The notes: generated by a model not told the origin, from the letters alone. A stretch of DNA of 64,000 bases from Solirubrobacterales bacterium (GCA_025450195.1 JANWHW010000028.1:124001-188000), one strand, 5' to 3'; positions 54,348 to 63,430 are shown, numbered from the stretch's first letter. A program made the numbers and translations.

Positions 54348-54971
54348 CTAGTCGAAGACCGCGGCCTGTGCGCTCGAGACCTTGCCACCCCTGCAGGTAT
54401 GCGGCCCATTGCCGGGAGGGGGGAGGATCTGGAAATTGGTCACCGAGTGGTAGGGCGTTGCCGCACCGTTGTTCTGCGCCAGCGCGATGACTAGCCGGTA
54501 GAACCCGGCCCGGAGGTCCTGGTAGTAGATCTCTGGCCGGGTCGCCGGGGAGTAGCTGCCGCTGGAGCCGACTCGGGCCGCGAGGACGCCGTTTGGGCCC
54601 GCGTAGTGCGGGAAGTCAAAGGACGCACCGATCAAGCGCCCCCGACCAACGGGACTTTGCTCAGCGCGCTGCAGCTTCACGGGATCAACGCAATCGGGGA
54701 CTCGGTTCAGCGAGAAGTGCAGGTGGCCCTCTCGGAGTCGCGGTTCGCCGCCGAAGCGCTCTGGTGCAATCCGGAAGTTGCGAACCTTCACCTTGACGAC
54801 CACCGCTCCGCTCGTCTGGCGAGCGCCGTTACGCGGAGAAACTATGACGATGCTCGGCTTCCCAGAGGCTGATTCGGCAGGAGCTGAGTCATCGCCGCCA
54901 CCGCAGCCGGTAAGTGGGAGCATGGCGGCAGCCGCGGCGACCGTGGCAAGGATGGCGACTCGGACCCCCAT
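54348..54971 (-). CDS. Putative lipoprotein of unknown function
   Basis: A 207-residue protein with a lipoprotein signal (MGVRVAILATVAAAAAMLP, lipobox LTGC, Cys23), then a linker and a soluble domain. SIVIVSPRNGARQTSGAVVVKVKVRNF (parts) looks like an immunoglobulin-like strand pattern, and HLHFSLNRVPDCVD with SVTNFQI follows. Probably anchored outside the membrane. No function recognised. It converges on the oxidoreductase gene across the structured region. Confidence 0.7.
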   Translation of the reverse strand: MGVRVAILATVAAAAAMLPLTGCGGGDDSAPAESASGKPSIVIVSPRNGARQTSGAVVVKVKVRNFRIAPERFGGEPRLREGHLHFSLNRVPDCVDPVKLQRAEQSPVGRGRLIGASFDFPHYAGPNGVLAARVGSSGSYSPATRPEIYYQDLRAGFYRLVIALAQNNGAATPYHSVTNFQILPPPGNGPHTCRGGKVSSAQAAVFD

Positions 54972-55002
54972 TCGAAGCGGAACATTACGCCCAGCCAGCG
55001 CG

Positions 55003-55008
55003 TAATCT
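55003..55008 (+). promoter_or_regulatory. -10 hexamer of the gtrA-like gene
   Basis: TAATCT lies 9 nt before the ATG at 55018 in the divergent gap with the lipoprotein gene; no SD is present. Confidence 0.4.
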
Positions 55009-55017
55009 TTCGCGCCT

Positions 55018-55452
55018 ATGAGTCCAGCCAGTGAACTTGCCTATCGGATCGGCGCGGCCGCGCGCCGGCCGGCCAGTTGGATGCAGCTGCTCAAATTCGG
55101 CGTGGTCGGCGGCTCGGGCTATCTGGTCAACCTCGCCGTCTTCTCGATCCTGGAGACGAGCCTGGGAATGCACCACACGGTCGCGGCGGTCGGCGCATTC
55201 TGCGTCGCTGTGTCGAACAACTTCATCTGGAATCGCCATTGGACCTTTGGGCCTGGGGACGACCACCCGGCCTTCCAAGCGGTGCGTTTCTTTGCGGTGA
55301 GCATCGCGGCGCTGGTAATCAACCTGGTCGTGCTCGAGGCCCTCGTCGCCGGAACCACCCTGGGTCCCCTTACGGCCCAGGCAATCGCGGTGGCGGTGGC
55401 GATGCCCTTTAACTTCGTGGGCAACAAGCTTTGGACATTTTCTGATCCTTGA
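55018..55452 (+). CDS. GtrA-family membrane protein
   Basis: A 144-residue protein with four transmembrane helices. LLKFGVVGGSGYLVNLAVFSILE, split as KFGVVGGSGYLVN and AVFSILE, the NNFIWNRHWTF segment and the C-terminal NFVGNKLWTF are GtrA/DPMS_TM signatures. The family moves or flips lipid-linked sugars in cell-surface polysaccharide synthesis. No glycosyltransferase gene is adjacent. Confidence 0.88.
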   Translation: MSPASELAYRIGAAARRPASWMQLLKFGVVGGSGYLVNLAVFSILETSLGMHHTVAAVGAFCVAVSNNFIWNRHWTFGPGDDHPAFQAVRFFAVSIAALVINLVVLEALVAGTTLGPLTAQAIAVAVAMPFNFVGNKLWTFSDP

Positions 55453-55464
55453 CGATGTCTGTGC

Positions 55465-55544
55465 TATACACGAGCGAGTCATGATCAGGAGGCAGTCAGG
55501 AAAGCGCAGGGGAAGATTTGCGAAGGCGGGAGGTTTGCCTTCGC
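55465..55544 (+). promoter_or_regulatory. thrC leader with -10-like site and hairpin
   Basis: TATACA (55465-55470) could be a -10. GCGAAGGC (55520-55527) and GCCTTCGC (55537-55544) form a perfect 8-bp stem whose loop is GGGAGGTTT, carrying an SD-like GGGAGG. The hairpin ends 22 nt before the thrC ATG. It could modulate thrC translation; no known riboswitch class was recognised. Confidence 0.35.
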
Positions 55545-55566
55545 GATCTCACGGTGAGCAGAGGCG

Positions 55567-56862
55567 ATGAGCCTCGCGGTGGACCAGCCAACCCGTTCTT
55601 GCGCGACCGAGCTGGTCTGCCACGACTGCGGGCTTCGCCTGCCCCTTCTCGACACGACTTTCAAGTGCCTGGGCTGCGGCCAGGGGCTCGACATCGACTA
55701 CGACTATGAGCTGGCGAAGACGCGCCTTGCCGAGCTCCCTACCGCGGAGCGCGCGATCAACATCTGGCGCTTCGAGGAGCTGTTGCCGATCATCGACTCG
55801 CGAGCGCAGAGCAGGGTTGGGATCAATAGTGGCCGCACGCCGCTGATCCACGCCGACCGCCTCGGCGCCGAGCTGGGCCTGCGCAAGCTTTACCTCAAGG
55901 ACGACAGCACGCAGCGCCCGTCCCTCTCCTACAAGGACCGCGTCGTCTCGATGGCGGTCGCCCGGCTGCTCGAGCTCGGGAAAGAGGAGATCGGCTGCGT
56001 GTCGACCGGCAACGTCGGCACAGCGGTCTCCTCGCTGGCCGCAAAGGCCGGTGTGAGCGCCTACGTCTTCTACCCAAGCAACCTCGAGCGGGGCAAGGCG
56101 CGCGCCTGCCGCGCCCTCGGCGCCGCGGTGATCCAGCTCGATGGCAACTACGACCAGGCAAATCGCGCCTGCCGCGAGCTCGCTCTGGCCAGTGGCGTCC
56201 AGTTCGCCAACATAACCCTGCGGCCGTTCTACGCCGAGGGAGCGAAGACCGTCGCCTATGAGGTCGTCGAGAAACTCGACTGGCGCTCGCCGGATCACTT
56301 TGTCATCCCCGCTGCCGGCGGGACCCTCTCTTCGCGGGTGCACAAGGGCCTTGGCGAGCTTGAAAAGGTCGGCCTAGCGGAGACCGCCGCGACCAAGATC
56401 CATGCCGCGCAGCCTCAGGGTTGCGGCCCGATCGCTACCGCGATCCTCGACGGCAGCGGCGAGATCGAGCCGCAGACCCCGCACACGGTGGCCCACTCGC
56501 TGGCAATCGGAGCCCCAGGCGATGGCGCGCTGGTCGTCGATGCGGTGATGTCGCGCGGGGGCTCTGCCGCGACCGCAACCGATACCGAGATATTCGAGGC
56601 GATCGACCTGCTCGGCGCTACCGAGGGCATCCTCACCGAGCCCGCGGGAGGCACGACGATCGCTTGCACCGCCAAGCTGGCGAACGAAGGCAAGCTCGGC
56701 CCCGACGACACGGTGGTCGCGGTGATCAGCGGCAACGGCTACAAGACCCTTGACGAGCATCCCGACAAGCCCTGGCCCGAAATGGTCGCCTGCGAAGTCG
56801 AGGCGATGGAAAAGGTCCTGACAGGCTTTCGCCGCGAGGGCGCCGCTTCGCCCTTGCACTGA
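55567..56862 (+). CDS. thrC: Threonine synthase
   Basis: A 431-residue PLP enzyme converting O-phosphohomoserine to threonine. An N-terminal zinc-ribbon-like region has Cys18, Cys21, Cys34 and Cys37 (CHDC and CLGC). The PLP lysine is Lys123 in SYKDRVVS. STGNVGTAVSSLAAKAG is the phosphate/substrate loop and TEPAGGTT lies near the C-terminus. Other threonine-pathway genes are absent. Weak AGAGG precedes the ATG. Confidence 0.92.
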   Translation: MSLAVDQPTRSCATELVCHDCGLRLPLLDTTFKCLGCGQGLDIDYDYELAKTRLAELPTAERAINIWRFEELLPIIDSRAQSRVGINSGRTPLIHADRLGAELGLRKLYLKDDSTQRPSLSYKDRVVSMAVARLLELGKEEIGCVSTGNVGTAVSSLAAKAGVSAYVFYPSNLERGKARACRALGAAVIQLDGNYDQANRACRELALASGVQFANITLRPFYAEGAKTVAYEVVEKLDWRSPDHFVIPAAGGTLSSRVHKGLGELEKVGLAETAATKIHAAQPQGCGPIATAILDGSGEIEPQTPHTVAHSLAIGAPGDGALVVDAVMSRGGSAATATDTEIFEAIDLLGATEGILTEPAGGTTIACTAKLANEGKLGPDDTVVAVISGNGYKTLDEHPDKPWPEMVACEVEAMEKVLTGFRREGAASPLH

Positions 56863-56883
56863 GCCTGCCGAAGCCTTTGATCC

Positions 56884-57846
56884 GTGACCGCTGAGGCGCT
56901 GAGCAACGCGATCGGCACCGTGATCCGCGACTGCCTTGGCGTGGTCGCCGGTGAGGAGGTGCTGGTGATCTGCAATCCGGCGACTGAGGAGCTGGGTGCG
57001 CTGTTTCGAAACGCCGCCCAGGACAGTGGAGGCGAGGCGACGCTGGCGATCATCGCGGAACGCGAGTCACACGCGGCGGAGCCTCCCGCGACCCTCGCGG
57101 CGGCGATGCTCCAGGCAGACGTGATCGTCGCGCCGACGATTCAGTCGCTCTCGCACACGGCCGCCCGCAAGGCTGCCACCGAGGCCGGGGTCCGGGTCGC
57201 CTCGATGCCCGGGGTAACTGGGGAGATGCTGGCGCGGGTGATGGGGGCCGACATGGCCAAGCTCAGGGAGCGAGGGGAGCTGGTGAGCCAAGCGCTCAGC
57301 GAGGGCGCCGAGGTGCGAATCACCTGCCCGCATGGAAGCGACCTGCGGTTGGGCCTCGAGGGTCGTACGGCAATTCCCGATGCGGGTGTGCTCACCGAGC
57401 CAGGGGCCTTCGGCAATCTGCCTTGTGGCGAGGGCTTCATCGCCCCCGTTGAGGGGACCGCCGAGGGAACCCTGGTCATCGATGGCTCAATTGCCGGCGT
57501 TGGCAAGGTCGAGGCGCCGGTGTCGCTGACGATCCGCGACGGCCACCTGGCCGAGGCAACGAATGCCGAGGGAGTGCGGCTCCTCGAGTTGCTCGGTGCG
57601 CATGGCCCGGACGGGACCAATGTCGCGGAGTTGGGGATCGGGACCAACGAAGCGGCGACGCTCACCGGCAACATCCTCGAGGACGAGAAGATCCTCGGGT
57701 CCGCCCACGTTGCGTTTGGCGCTTCGGCCGCAATCGGCGGGACGGTGCAGGTCCCGGTCCATCTCGACTGCGTCATACGGGAGCCGACGGTTGAGGTCGA
57801 CGGCACCCTGCTTGTTCGGTCCGGCGAGCTCCTCACCGGAACGTGA
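56884..57846 (+). CDS. Aminopeptidase, M29/leucyl aminopeptidase-like
   Basis: A 320-residue protein. The C-terminal half carries the pattern of M29-like metallo-aminopeptidases: GFIAPVEGTAEGTLVIDGS (parts), AELGIGTNEAATLTGNILEDEK (parts), GSAHVAFGASAAIGG and VHLDCV, with the Glu, His and Asp metal ligands. The N-terminal half is a Rossmann-like region. It starts at GTG 56884, 21 nt after thrC, and overlaps the next gene by 4 nt. Specificity unknown. Confidence 0.8.
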   Translation: MTAEALSNAIGTVIRDCLGVVAGEEVLVICNPATEELGALFRNAAQDSGGEATLAIIAERESHAAEPPATLAAAMLQADVIVAPTIQSLSHTAARKAATEAGVRVASMPGVTGEMLARVMGADMAKLRERGELVSQALSEGAEVRITCPHGSDLRLGLEGRTAIPDAGVLTEPGAFGNLPCGEGFIAPVEGTAEGTLVIDGSIAGVGKVEAPVSLTIRDGHLAEATNAEGVRLLELLGAHGPDGTNVAELGIGTNEAATLTGNILEDEKILGSAHVAFGASAAIGGTVQVPVHLDCVIREPTVEVDGTLLVRSGELLTGT

Positions 57847-58733
57847 CGCCTCTTCTCGCCGTTCCCAATGTTTCCGAGGGGCGCGATCAGGCTGGGATCG
57901 AGGTCATGGAACGGTCTTTCGCCAGTGGCGTTTCCGCTTTGGACCGCCATTCCGATGCCGAGCACAACAGGACCGTCTTCACGCTTGCCGGCAACCCCGC
58001 AGCGCTGACCGAGGCGCTGGCGCTTGGCGTCAGAGCGGCGATCGAGGCGATAGACATGGCGCGGCACGAGGGGCTTCACCCGGCGATCGGGGCGCTGGAC
58101 GTCTGCCCGCTGGTTTGGCTTGACCCTGCCGATCGAGATACGGCTGCCGCCGCGGCGATCGAGGTGGCGGATCGAATTGGCGCGCTCGGGGTCCCGGTCT
58201 TCTTCTACGGCGCGCTGGCCAGTGGCCCAGAGCACGCCGAGCGCGCTTACTTTCGCAACGGCGGGCTCGCCGAGCTGTGGTTGCGCATGGAGGCTGGGGA
58301 GCTGCGGCCCGACCGCGGCCCCTCCCTTCCACACCTAAGTGCCGGCGCGACGCTGGTTACGGCGCGCCCGCCGCTGGCTGCCTTCAATATCGAGCTCGAC
58401 AGCGCAGACCCTGACATTGCACGTGCTGTGGCCGCCGGGTTGCGCGAGTCAGGAGGCGGCCTCTCCGGGGTGCGGGCCATTGGGTTGCCTCTTGCAAGCG
58501 GTCGCAGCCAGATCTCGACCAACGTCCACGATCCGTCGGCGACGACCTTGGGCGAGCTGATTGACCGGACGCGCAAGATCGCTGCGCCTCTAGGCGCACG
58601 CCCGGTCGAGGCGGAGCTGGTGGGCCTTGTGCCTGAAGCAGCGCTCGCCGCATACCCAGACGATGTGCCGATCCGCGGCTTCGATCCAGCCAGAGACACG
58701 ATCGAGCGACGGCTTGGAGCCTCAACCGATTAG
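57843..58733 (+). CDS. ftcD: Glutamate formimidoyltransferase
   Basis: A 296-residue protein matching the transferase domain of FtcD without the cyclodeaminase domain. LLAVPNVSEGRD starts the fold; LDRHSDAEHNRTVFTL, GLHPAIGALDVCPLVW, FFYGALA and GLPLASGRSQISTNVHD follow. It transfers the formimino group of N-formiminoglutamate to tetrahydrofolate in histidine degradation, or may recycle folate formyl groups. No hut genes are nearby, so the role is uncertain. GTG 57843 overlaps the aminopeptidase stop. Confidence 0.9.
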   Translation: MTPLLAVPNVSEGRDQAGIEVMERSFASGVSALDRHSDAEHNRTVFTLAGNPAALTEALALGVRAAIEAIDMARHEGLHPAIGALDVCPLVWLDPADRDTAAAAAIEVADRIGALGVPVFFYGALASGPEHAERAYFRNGGLAELWLRMEAGELRPDRGPSLPHLSAGATLVTARPPLAAFNIELDSADPDIARAVAAGLRESGGGLSGVRAIGLPLASGRSQISTNVHDPSATTLGELIDRTRKIAAPLGARPVEAELVGLVPEAALAAYPDDVPIRGFDPARDTIERRLGASTD

Positions 58734-58736
58734 ATT
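58731..58736 (+). promoter_or_regulatory. -10 hexamer before the basic membrane protein gene
   Basis: TAGATT overlaps the ftcD stop codon and lies 6 nt before the GTG at 58743; no SD is present. A leaderless start is inferred. Confidence 0.35.
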
Positions 58737-58742
58737 TGAGTC

Positions 58743-59108
58743 GTGGCCCAGACGAAGAAAAAGCGCCGTCGCAAGCACCGCGGAACCCAGGGGGGGCGCA
58801 TCAATCCCAGCCGCCCGACCGGCCGCCCTCAGAGTCGCGAGGAGGCGAGGGCTAGAGCGCGATCCCGCGGGAAACGGGCTCCTCGCACCGATCAGCCGCC
58901 CACCTGGGCAAGTGCGATCACGCGCGGCGTGATCGCCTCCGTCGTCTTCACCGTTCTGCTGATCTTGCTCTTCGGCCGCACGATTGGCCAGGGCCTTGCG
59001 CTCGGCGCATTCATGCTCGTTTTCTACATCCCCGCCGGCTACTTCATCGACACGATGATGTGGCGGCGGCGCGAGCGGGCTCGCATACGGGGCACGGAGA
59101 GAAAGTGA
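58743..59108 (+). CDS. Basic two-helix membrane protein
   Basis: A 121-residue protein. The first 55 residues are extremely basic (KKKRRRKHRGTQGGR, RARARSRGKR) and could bind nucleic acid or acidic lipids. Two transmembrane helices follow (about 60-80 and 84-104), then a short basic tail. Actinobacteria have similar uncharacterised proteins. The stop overlaps the start of the metallo-beta-lactamase gene. Confidence 0.7.
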   Translation: MAQTKKKRRRKHRGTQGGRINPSRPTGRPQSREEARARARSRGKRAPRTDQPPTWASAITRGVIASVVFTVLLILLFGRTIGQGLALGAFMLVFYIPAGYFIDTMMWRRRERARIRGTERK

Positions 59109-59752
59109 GCGGGCTCGATGTCGAGATGCTCACGGTTGGCCCGGTTTCGGAGAATTGCTTTGTGCTTCGCCAGGCGGGAGCCGAACAGGTGCTGATTGTC
59201 GATCCGGGCGAGGAGCCGGATCGGATCCTGGCCGCGGTGGAGGAGATGGGAGCAAAGGTCGAGGCGATCCTCATCACGCACTGTCATTTCGATCACATCG
59301 GTGCGGTTGAGCCGGTGGCGAAAGCAACCGGAGCCCCGGTCTATTGCCCGGAGATCGAGGCCCCCGTGCTGGCCAACATCATGGCGTTCGTTCCCTGGGA
59401 TGGATTTGGCCCCTTTGAGAGCTATGAGGCCGATGAGACCTTGAAAGGCGGGGAGGTTCTGGAGCTGGCCGGGCTCACCCTGGATGTGGTCTTCACTCCC
59501 GGCCATAGCCCCGGCCACGTCACCTACTCGGTGCGGGACGAGAGCGCGATCTTCTCCGGCGACGTCCTCTTCCAGGGGTCGGTCGGTCGTGTCGACCTTC
59601 CTGGAGGGGACGGTCCGACACTGCTGCAGTCGATTCACACCTTGGTGGAGTCCCACCTGCCCGAGACCACGGTCTACCCGGGGCATATGGGAACTACGAC
59701 GCTGGCAGCCGAGCGTGCCACCAATCCCTTTCTTTCAGAGCTGGCGCTTTAG
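59105..59752 (+). CDS. Metallo-beta-lactamase-fold hydrolase, glyoxalase II-like
   Basis: A 215-residue hydrolase. ITHCHFDHIGAV gives the HxHxDH metal site; TPGHSPGHVTY, SGDVLFQGSVGR and VYPGHMGTTT supply further ligands. It matches the YcbL-type hydroxyacylglutathione hydrolase-like group. Glutathione is not expected in actinobacteria, so another thioester is a likely substrate. GTG 59105 overlaps the previous stop. Confidence 0.9.
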   Translation: MSGLDVEMLTVGPVSENCFVLRQAGAEQVLIVDPGEEPDRILAAVEEMGAKVEAILITHCHFDHIGAVEPVAKATGAPVYCPEIEAPVLANIMAFVPWDGFGPFESYEADETLKGGEVLELAGLTLDVVFTPGHSPGHVTYSVRDESAIFSGDVLFQGSVGRVDLPGGDGPTLLQSIHTLVESHLPETTVYPGHMGTTTLAAERATNPFLSELAL

Positions 59753-59802
59753 GCGTCGCCCGCGCCCCGATAGGGTCGCGTCATCGTGAGGCACGAGCAC
59801 TG

Positions 59803-61041
59803 ATGGCTGCGAGCAAATACCAGGCACCCCGAGGGACCTTCGACATCCTGCCGGATGCAGCTCGCATCAGGGCGCGGATCGAACGCACCGCCGCGGAGAT
59901 CTTCGTCCGCGCCGGCTACGAGCCGGTCTCGACGCCGGCCTTTGAGGACACCGAGCTGTTCGAGCGCGGCGTCGGTCGCTCCACCGACATCGTGCGCAAG
60001 GAGATGTTCACTTTCGAGGACAAGGGGGGGCGCAGCATCACCCTGCGCCCCGAGGGCACGGCGCCGATCTGCCGCGCCTATCTCGAGCATGGCATGCACA
60101 AGCTGGCGCAGCCCGTGAAGCTCTTCTATGCAGGCCCCTTTTTTCGTCACGAGCGCCCGCAGGCGGGCCGCTATCGCCAGTTCCACCAGCTTGGCCTCGA
60201 GGCGATCGGGACCGACTCGCCTCTGGCGGACGCCGAGGCGATCATGCTGCTCGCCGAGCTGCTCGCCGAGCTTGGGGTCCCTGGTGTTCAGCTGCGGTTG
60301 GGAAGCCTGGGGTCTCCCGATGCGCGGCGCGACTACCTAGAGGAGCTGAAGGCCCACCTGCGTGCTCACGAGGCAGAGCTCTCCAAGGACGTCCGCGAGC
60401 GCATCGAGCTAAACCCATTGCGGGCCTTTGACTCCAGCGACGAGGGGACCCGTGGCGTCATGGAGAACGCCCCGACCATCGTCGAGCGACTCAACGAAGA
60501 GGATGCGGCGCACTTCGCCGAGGTGTGCTCGCTGCTCGACGCCTCAGGCATCGACTATGAGATCGATCCCACCCTGGTGCGGGGGCTCGATTACTACACC
60601 CGGACGATCTTCTCCTTCGTGTGCTCGGAGCTGGGGGCCCAGTCCGAGGTCGGCGGTGGAGGCAGGTACGACGGCCTGATCGAGCAATTGGGCGGGCCGC
60701 CCACGCCGGCGATCGGGTGGGCAGCCGGCGTCGAGCGAATCATGTTGGCTCTGGGGGAGAAAGCCGAGGCGACCGACCGTGACGCGTTCGTTGCGGTGGC
60801 CGATGATGGCCAGAGGCAGCGGGCACTGGCCTTGACAGGTGAGCTTCGCCATGCCGGGCTTGCGGTGGAGGTCGATCTGGCCGGCCGTAGCCTCAAGGGC
60901 CAGCTGAAGCATGCCGACAGGATCCGCGCCCGCCGCGCTGTGATTCTGGAGGCCGATGGGACGATGCAGCTGCGCGACATGCAGACCGGAGACCAGCACC
61001 CCGTCGAGCCGGGTGCGGTTGCCGACGAGCTGAGCAAGTAG
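59803..61041 (+). CDS. hisS: Histidyl-tRNA synthetase
   Basis: A 412-residue class II aminoacyl-tRNA synthetase. APRGTFDILP is the start, TLRPEGTAPICRAY and the motif 2 FRHERPQAGRYRQFHQ bind ATP, RGLDYYTRTIFSF is the histidine-binding motif, and GGGRYDGL with AIGWAAGVER is motif 3. The anticodon-binding domain covers about 320-412. hisS-aspS is a common gene pair. No T-box leader was seen. Confidence 0.96.
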   Translation: MAASKYQAPRGTFDILPDAARIRARIERTAAEIFVRAGYEPVSTPAFEDTELFERGVGRSTDIVRKEMFTFEDKGGRSITLRPEGTAPICRAYLEHGMHKLAQPVKLFYAGPFFRHERPQAGRYRQFHQLGLEAIGTDSPLADAEAIMLLAELLAELGVPGVQLRLGSLGSPDARRDYLEELKAHLRAHEAELSKDVRERIELNPLRAFDSSDEGTRGVMENAPTIVERLNEEDAAHFAEVCSLLDASGIDYEIDPTLVRGLDYYTRTIFSFVCSELGAQSEVGGGGRYDGLIEQLGGPPTPAIGWAAGVERIMLALGEKAEATDRDAFVAVADDGQRQRALALTGELRHAGLAVEVDLAGRSLKGQLKHADRIRARRAVILEADGTMQLRDMQTGDQHPVEPGAVADELSK

Positions 61042-61067
61042 GCAGCGGTGAAAGACTGCCGACCCCG

Positions 61068-62867
61068 ATGAGCGAATCGTTCCCAGCCCTTCGACCGAAT
61101 GCATTTCGCGATGCCTGGTGTGGCCAGGTGCTCGGCGATCGTGTGGATTCCGAGGTGCGGGTGGCAGGCTGGGTGCACCGTCGCCGCGATCACGGCGGCC
61201 TCGTCTTCATCGACCTGCGCGACCGCACTGGAATCGTCCAGCTCGTCTTTCACCCGGACTCCTCCGGTGATGCATTCGAGCTGGCCCACAAACTGCGGGC
61301 TGAGGACGTCCTGAGCGCCGCGGGGAGAGTCGTTCGCCGCTCCGAGGAGACGGTCAACGCTGAGTTGCCGACCGGCGAGTTCGAGCTGGCGGTGGCCAGT
61401 GCCGAGCTGCTCTCCGATGCAGACACGCCCCCCTTCCAGATCGAGGGCTTCTCTGGGGATGTGGGTGAGGACGCTCGCCTACGTCATCGCTATCTCGATC
61501 TGCGTCGCGAGCAGATGCGCGACGCGCTCGTCCTCCGCCATCGGGTGAGCGCCGCAATGCGCGACTTCCTGGACGGCGACGGCTTCCTCGACATCGAGAC
61601 CCCGGTCCTGACCCGCTCCACACCGGAGGGCGCTCGCGACTTCCTCGTCCCCAGTCGACTCCAGCAGGGCTCCTTCTACGCGCTGCCTCAGTCGCCGCAG
61701 CTGTTCAAGCAGCTGTTGATGGTTGCCGGGTTCGAGCGCTACTACCAGATAGCCCGCTGCTTTCGCGACGAGGACCTGCGCGCCGATCGCCAGCCAGACT
61801 TCACCCAGCTCGACATCGAGATGTCGTTCGTCGACGTCGACGACGTGATCGCGATCAACGAACGCCTGCTTGTCCACGTCTTCGACCGGGTGGGCGGGCC
61901 GGCACTCGATCTGCCGATGCGGCGCCTTCCCTACGACGAGGCGATCGCCCGCTACGGCACCGACCGGCCCGACACCCGCTTCGGGCTCGAGCTGGTCGAT
62001 CTCGCAGACGATCTGGCGCAGACCGAGTTCAAGGTCTTCCGCTCGATGATCGACTCCGGTGGCGCGGTGCGAGGCATCAACGTGGGTGCTCGCGAGATGC
62101 CGCGCTCGGCCCTCGATGGGCTCATCTCCCGCGCCCAAGAGCTGGGTGCGAAGGGGCTCGTTTGGGCTTTCCGCGAGGGCGAGGGGTGGCGTTCGCCGAC
62201 CGCAAAGTTCCTCTCCGCCGATGAGCTGAAGGGATTGAACGAGCGGCTTGGCGCCGAGGAGGGCGACCTCCTCATCGTCGTCGCCGATCGACCCAAGATC
62301 GCCAATGCGGTTCTCGGGCAGCTTCGCCTCGAGCTTGCTGCGGAGTTCGGTTTGATTCCGGAGGGCTCCGATGACCTGCTGTGGATAGTCGATTGGCCCT
62401 TGCTGGAGGCAAATGACGAGGGTGGCTGGGACCCCCTGCATCACCCGTTCACGGCCCCAGCCGCGGATTTCGATCCTGATGACCCCGGCGCGACGAGGGC
62501 GCTTGCCTACGACGTCGTCTGGAATGGCCAGGAGATGGGGGGCGGCTCGATCAGGATCAGCGACTCGGCGGTCCAGCGTGATGTGTTTGCGGCGCTGGGA
62601 ATCGACGAAGCCGAAGCCGAGTCGCGCTTCGGCTTCCTGCTGGAGGCACTCCGATACGGCGCCCCTCCGCATGGGGGCATTGCCTATGGCCTGGATCGGA
62701 TCGTGCAGCGCCTTGCCGGTGCGGAGTCGATCCGGGACGTGATCGCCTTCCCGAAGACGGCGTCGGGCACCGACGCCTTGACCGGAGCGCCGGCGCCGAT
62801 TGACGATGGCCAACTGCGCGAGGTTGGCCTCAAGCTGCGAGCGCAGCCCCCGCCCAGCCGACCATGA
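61068..62867 (+). CDS. aspS: Aspartyl-tRNA synthetase
   Basis: A 599-residue bacterial-type class II synthetase. The N-terminal OB anticodon domain shows VRVAGWVHRRRDHGGLVFIDLRDR (parts). YQIARCFRDEDLRADRQPDFTQLDIEMSF (parts) is motif 2 with the aspartate site. A GAD insertion (about 290-420) is typical of bacteria. GIAYGLDRIVQRLAG is motif 3. Whether it also charges tRNA-Asn cannot be told from sequence here. The stop overlaps the next start in ATGA. Confidence 0.96.
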   Translation: MSESFPALRPNAFRDAWCGQVLGDRVDSEVRVAGWVHRRRDHGGLVFIDLRDRTGIVQLVFHPDSSGDAFELAHKLRAEDVLSAAGRVVRRSEETVNAELPTGEFELAVASAELLSDADTPPFQIEGFSGDVGEDARLRHRYLDLRREQMRDALVLRHRVSAAMRDFLDGDGFLDIETPVLTRSTPEGARDFLVPSRLQQGSFYALPQSPQLFKQLLMVAGFERYYQIARCFRDEDLRADRQPDFTQLDIEMSFVDVDDVIAINERLLVHVFDRVGGPALDLPMRRLPYDEAIARYGTDRPDTRFGLELVDLADDLAQTEFKVFRSMIDSGGAVRGINVGAREMPRSALDGLISRAQELGAKGLVWAFREGEGWRSPTAKFLSADELKGLNERLGAEEGDLLIVVADRPKIANAVLGQLRLELAAEFGLIPEGSDDLLWIVDWPLLEANDEGGWDPLHHPFTAPAADFDPDDPGATRALAYDVVWNGQEMGGGSIRISDSAVQRDVFAALGIDEAEAESRFGFLLEALRYGAPPHGGIAYGLDRIVQRLAGAESIRDVIAFPKTASGTDALTGAPAPIDDGQLREVGLKLRAQPPPSRP

Positions 62868-63157
62868 GCCTCTTCGACAGATTGCGCGGCTCACGTGCGA
62901 ACCGCAAGCCCAGCCCCGGGAAGACTCCGATTCACATCGCTGACCCGCGCTTCGAGAGCTGGGAGGCGGTGCGGGAGTTTGGCGACGTGAAGACGGCCCG
63001 AGCGTGGCATCAGGCTCTGCAGGAGGCGGGGATTGAGACCGCCCTCACCGCGGATTGGCCGATCGATCGCTTCGGCCGTGGCGAAATCTGGCTTTGTGTG
63101 CAGCCCGATGACTGGAGCGAGGCCGAGCTCCTGCTTGCAAACCTGGATCTCGACTGA
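62864..63157 (+). CDS. Small protein, possibly DUF2007-like
   Basis: A 97-residue protein translationally coupled to aspS. The C-terminal half (AWHQALQEAGIETALTADWP to WLCVQPDDWSEAELLLANLD) has the layout of DUF2007 domains: a helix, then beta-strands ending in a Val-rich strand and acidic helix. The N-terminus is basic. Function unknown; assignment is tentative. Confidence 0.6.
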   Translation: MSLFDRLRGSRANRKPSPGKTPIHIADPRFESWEAVREFGDVKTARAWHQALQEAGIETALTADWPIDRFGRGEIWLCVQPDDWSEAELLLANLDLD

Positions 63158-63224
63158 CCCTTCCCCATTGCCTGCAGTTGAGCTGCCAGGGGCTGCGCCA
63201 AATCTGCACGAAAACGCTCGCCAC

Positions 63225-63410
63225 GGCCCCCTCCGGGTGGTACGGTAGCCCCGAGGCTCGAGCCCGCTCGAGAGCCGTCTCACCGTTTGACCCAACACAA
63301 ACGGCGCGGGAGCTGATCTCTCTCAACCCCGTGGGGTTGCGAGGAGGCGCCCACCCTTCACTTCAAGGGATCAAAGCCAGAGGCGGTACCGGCGGGCTGG
63401 GGCCTCTTTT
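63225..63410 (+). ncRNA. ssrS: Probable 6S RNA
   Basis: In the 354-nt gap after the small gene, GGCCCC (63225-63230) pairs with GGGGCC (63399-63404), and GGTAC with GTACC further in, closing an about 186-nt RNA followed by TCTTTT. The 3' side has CCCTT/AAGGG (about 63354-63370), then ATCAAAGCC and GAGGCGG, resembling the E. coli 6S 3' part (TCAAGGGTTACAGCCTGCGGCGG in two pieces). Interior hairpins include CCGTTTG/CAAACGG and CAACCCC/GGGGTTG. 6S RNA binds sigma-70-type RNA polymerase in stationary phase. Called from structure and partial sequence only. Confidence 0.5.
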
Positions 63411-63430
63411 CTCTGGCGGGTGATCAGGTT

